Source of the DNA: Pseudomonadota bacterium | Lineage (GTDB): Bacteria > Pseudomonadota > Gammaproteobacteria > Steroidobacterales > Steroidobacteraceae | Reading direction: 5' to 3' | Assembly (NCBI GenBank): GCA_021785405.1 | Contig: JAJYFF010000016.1 | Coordinates: 1-48,678, forward strand | DNA: 48,678 nucleotides | Part shown: positions 46,464 through 48,678 of the stretch, one piece after another | Layout: every line of letters starts with the position of its first letter | How positions within the stretch are numbered: position 1 is the stretch's first letter | Notes under the pieces: model-generated | Told to the model about the DNA's origin: nothing | Database searches by the model: none | Seen by the model: the letters and a program-made list of their open reading frames with translations, nothing else | Made by a program: the position numbers and the translations under genes

Positions 46464-48110
46464 TCAGTCGGGACTTGCGCCCGGGGTCTTCGCACGGACG
46501 AGATGATCGGCGTAGCGCGCGCGGAGTTCTGATTTCAGGAGCTTTCCGGTCGCACCGTGCGGCAACTCATCGACGAAGATCACGTCGTCGGGAACGGCCC
46601 AGCGAGCGACCTTGCCCGCGTAGAAGTCGAGCAACTCTTCGCGGGTCACGGTCGCGCCGGGCTTGAGCGCGACGATCAGGACGGGACGCTCGTCCCATTT
46701 CGGATGCTTCGCGGCGATCGCCGCCGCCTCGGCAATGGCCGGATGCCCCATCGCGATGTTCTCGAGATCGATCGAGCTGATCCATTCGCCGCCCGATTTG
46801 ATCAAGTCCTTGCTGCGGTCGGTCAGGAGCACGAAACCATTGGCATCGAATACGCCGACGTCACCGGTCGGGAACCAACCGTCCGGCGTGGTGCCCGGCG
46901 GCGTCTTGTAATAGCCCGTGGCAACCCAATGACCACGCAGTTCGATGTCACCGGACGTCTCGCCATCCCAGGGTACCTCCGTCGAACCGCGGGTCGCGCG
47001 CAGATCGACGCCGAACAGTACGCGTCCCTGGCTGAGCCGCTGGCGGCGCGCCGTCGCGGGATCCACGCCCGACACGGGATTGGACAAGGTCGCCACCGGG
47101 CTGCTCTCGGTCATGCCCCATGCGTGGATGATGTTCACGCCGAGCGCCTCGTAGGCGTCGAACATCGATTCGGGACACGCCGAGCCACCGACGGCCATGC
47201 GCTGCAGCGTCGAGAATCGCGCGCCGATCTTGCGGACATGGGCAAGCACGCCGAGCCAGACCGACGGGACGCCGCTGGCGAAGGTCACGCGTTCGTCCTC
47301 GATCAACCGGTAGAGGCTCTCGCCGTCCAAGAACCGGCCCGGCATGACGAGCGAGGTGCCGGCAATCGTTGCCGCGTAGGGGAGCGACCACGCGTTGACG
47401 TGAAACATCGGCACGGCCGGCATCAACCGGTCCACCGCGCGCAGGCCGCAGGCGTCGGCCGCGTTCATCGCCATGGCCTTCAGCGTCGTCGACCGGTGCG
47501 TGTAGAGCACGCCCTTCGGCCGGCCGGTGGTCCCGGAGGTATAGCAGAGCGCACTGGCGCTGCGCTCGTCGAAGCGCGGCCAGCCATAATCGCCGTCTTC
47601 CGCCTCGAGCAACGCCTCATAGGCGACGACGTCGATGCCGCTCGGCAGATCGACCTGCGGTAGGGCATGCGCGGCGCAGAGGAACACCACCGTGCGCAGC
47701 AGCCCGGCGGGGAGCCTACCGACGACGTCCGCGACCAATGGCGCGAAATCGACCTCGGCGAACAGCACGTGATCCTCGGCATGGCCGATGATGTAGGCGA
47801 TATCGCCCGGTGCGAGACGCGGGTTGACCGTGTTCACCACCGCTGCCGATCCCGAGATCGCGAAGTACAACTCCACGTGCCGGTGGGTGTTCCACGCGAG
47901 CGTCGCGACCCGGTCGCCCGGCTTCACACCCAGCCGCGTGAGTGCTTGTGCGAGCTTGCGGGCGCGCAATTCGGTATCGCGATAGGTCTGGCGATGGATC
48001 CCCTCGGCAAGGTGCGAGACGATCTCGGCACGCGCGTGATGCCGCGCCGCGTGGACGATGAAGTCCGAGATCATCAGCTGTTCGTATTGCATCAGCCCGA
48101 GCACGGACAC
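46464..48110 (-). CDS. Fatty-acid-CoA ligase (AlkK/FadD-like)
   Basis: A 548-residue AMP-forming acyl-CoA synthetase of the medium/long-chain type. Starts GLMQYEQLMISDFIVHAARHH, typical of AlkK-like enzymes. The P-loop YTSGTTGRPKG is at 190-200, followed by VPMFHVNAWSLPY and HAWGMTESSPVATL. The C-terminal domain has WFPTGDVGVFDANGFVLLTDRSKDLIKSGGEWIS. The catalytic Lys is in PHGATGKLLKSELR. It activates fatty acids (or similar carboxylates) for beta-oxidation or lipid synthesis. The GTG start at 48110 follows AGGGGAGGT, a strong Shine-Dalgarno very close to the start; ATG six codons in is an alternative. Confidence 0.9.
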   Translation of the reverse strand: MSVLGLMQYEQLMISDFIVHAARHHARAEIVSHLAEGIHRQTYRDTELRARKLAQALTRLGVKPGDRVATLAWNTHRHVELYFAISGSAAVVNTVNPRLAPGDIAYIIGHAEDHVLFAEVDFAPLVADVVGRLPAGLLRTVVFLCAAHALPQVDLPSGIDVVAYEALLEAEDGDYGWPRFDERSASALCYTSGTTGRPKGVLYTHRSTTLKAMAMNAADACGLRAVDRLMPAVPMFHVNAWSLPYAATIAGTSLVMPGRFLDGESLYRLIEDERVTFASGVPSVWLGVLAHVRKIGARFSTLQRMAVGGSACPESMFDAYEALGVNIIHAWGMTESSPVATLSNPVSGVDPATARRQRLSQGRVLFGVDLRATRGSTEVPWDGETSGDIELRGHWVATGYYKTPPGTTPDGWFPTGDVGVFDANGFVLLTDRSKDLIKSGGEWISSIDLENIAMGHPAIAEAAAIAAKHPKWDERPVLIVALKPGATVTREELLDFYAGKVARWAVPDDVIFVDELPHGATGKLLKSELRARYADHLVRAKTPGASPD

Positions 48111-48328
48111 CTCCCCTCTACGCGGCGTAGGACTGTGGAGTCGTCCGCCATCCTCCCGCGGGTACGTGGACCCCGATCGCTCGGGTCGAGATCGCTCGCT
48201 CCGGATCCTTACGCCGGACAGGCCAACCCGCGGCGGATCGGTCTCATGGCGCGAACATGCTCCGCGGCCCGGAAAATCGTCAAGCGGGATTCCATTCCCT
48301 GTCGGTTGAGTTCCGTTTGCCGATATGG
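48111..48328. other. Upstream region of the acyl-CoA ligase
   Basis: This is the acyl-CoA-ligase-proximal part of the divergent gap to the MBOAT gene. It is GC-rich, and no promoter, repeat or ORF stands out. The Fur-box-like site and promoter immediately beyond it face the MBOAT gene. Confidence 0.3.
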
Positions 48329-48347
48329 GTTAATGAGAATCATAAGC
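48329..48347 (+). promoter_or_regulatory. Fur-box-like operator upstream of the MBOAT gene
   Basis: GTTAATGAGAATCATAAGC matches 15 of 19 positions of the classical Fur box GATAATGATAATCATTATC, including the central AATGA-AATCAT core. It ends 3 nt before a perfect TATAAT. A bound Fur dimer would therefore cover the spacer and block RNA polymerase. This predicts repression under iron-replete conditions. Confidence 0.65.
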
Positions 48348-48350
48348 AAC

Positions 48351-48356
48351 TATAAT
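48351..48356 (+). promoter_or_regulatory. -10 box of the MBOAT gene
   Basis: A perfect TATAAT lies 31 bp before the ATG at 48388. The -35 position is occupied by the Fur-like site and shows no good hexamer. The start near 48363 leaves a leader of about 25 nt made mostly of one hairpin. Confidence 0.55.
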
Positions 48357-48366
48357 GTTCTTGGAC

Positions 48367-48383
48367 GGCTCCGGGGAGGAGCC
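48367..48383 (+). promoter_or_regulatory. Hairpin containing the MBOAT Shine-Dalgarno
   Basis: GGCTCC (48367-48372) and GGAGCC (48378-48383) form a perfect 6-bp stem with loop GGGGA, 4 nt before the ATG. The GGAG of the ribosome-binding site is in the 3' arm, so folding would hide part of it, although the loop G-run may also serve. Confidence 0.55.
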
Positions 48384-48387
48384 TGGC

Positions 48388-48678
48388 ATGGTTTTCAACT
48401 CGCTCACCTTCCTGGTGTTCTTCGCGCTCGTGCTCACGTTGCACGCGATGCCGTTCAGCTGGCGCACTCGCAAGATCAACCTGCTGATCGCCAGCTACCT
48501 GTTCTACATGGCGTGGAATCCGCCCTTCGTGATCCTGCTGTGGATCTCGACGGTCGTGGACTGGTTCGCCGCGCAAAAACTGGTGCACGCCGAGCGCAAG
48601 CAGGTGCGACGCGCGTGGATGCTGCTGTCGGTGGTAGCCAACCTCGGCATGCTCGGCTACTTCAAGTACGGCCACTTC
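48388..48678 (+). CDS. MBOAT family O-acyltransferase, AlgI-like (partial)
   Basis: The first 97 residues of a membrane-bound O-acyltransferase are visible before the window ends. The N-terminus MVFNSLTFLVFFALVLTLH, then NLLIASYLFYMAWNPPF and LLWISTVVDWFAAQKL, is typical of AlgI/DltB-like polysaccharide O-acetyltransferases. It continues to NLGMLGYFKYGHF, again a family hallmark (GYFKY). The catalytic His lies beyond the window. The usual target is an exopolysaccharide or wall polymer in the periplasm. The Fur-like site at its promoter is unusual for this family. Confidence 0.88.
   Translation, partial: MVFNSLTFLVFFALVLTLHAMPFSWRTRKINLLIASYLFYMAWNPPFVILLWISTVVDWFAAQKLVHAERKQVRRAWMLLSVVANLGMLGYFKYGHF

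Overview
The window is a gene-dense piece of a GC-rich chromosome (roughly two-thirds G+C by eye) with no insertion sequence, prophage, CRISPR array, rRNA or tRNA that I can recognise. The gene set points to a gammaproteobacterium outside the enteric group. It has ZipA, the rimP-nusA-infB-rbfA-truB-rpsO-pnp order, GluQ-RS next to DksA, short-form QueF and YciK/YciO/YciB, but it uses SMC-ScpA-ScpB instead of MukBEF. It also has a PhaR regulator of polyhydroxyalkanoate granules and a DksA with a long Lys/Ala/Pro-rich N-terminal tail. A lineage near Xanthomonadales, Nevskiales or Steroidobacterales would fit; this placement is inference.

Layout: 1-911 holds the end of an unknown gene coupled to yciK. 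883-5208 (minus) is a tight operon, M50 protease-trpS-scpA-scpB-rluB-like. yciO (minus) and yciB-bolA (plus) diverge from about 5.9 kb, followed by a lipoprotein PPIase. 7850-14307 (minus) is smc-zipA-ligA. 14431-17332 (plus) carries queF, dksA-gluQ and phaR. 17408-25770 (minus) is the translation/RNA operon rimP-nusA-infB-rbfA-truB-rpsO-pnp, followed upstream by an RRM RNA-binding protein gene. 26701-30525 (plus) has an NAD-type isocitrate dehydrogenase, an ABC-2 exporter and a secreted alpha/beta hydrolase. 30551-36843 holds an NCS1 permease, a secreted His/Arg/Asp-rich protein, an AsmA-like protein and a DUF885 peptidase. 36862-43760 looks like an accessory amine/amino-acid catabolic locus: aminotransferase-aldehyde dehydrogenase-aminotransferase with a divergent IclR regulator, then an EamA exporter and an SDR. 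44022-48110 has a PrpE-type synthetase, a DUF4236 protein and a fatty-acyl-CoA ligase. The window ends inside an MBOAT (AlgI-like) gene behind a Fur-box-like promoter.

I see no wholly new multi-gene system. The most notable signals are regulatory or involve lost catalytic residues: (1) two tandem terminator-like hairpins between the only visible promoter and rimP, which implies attenuation of the whole nusA-infB operon; (2) a RluB homologue with Pro at the catalytic Asp position; (3) an SDR with Phe at the catalytic Tyr position; (4) three genes whose -10 box lies 6-7 nt before the ATG, as in leaderless mRNAs; (5) a 15/19 Fur-box match over an MBOAT promoter whose Shine-Dalgarno lies in a hairpin; (6) a PhaR-operator-like motif inside the phaR promoter; (7) the two-aminotransferase/ALDH/IclR locus. 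All come from reading the sequence; no database search was possible.
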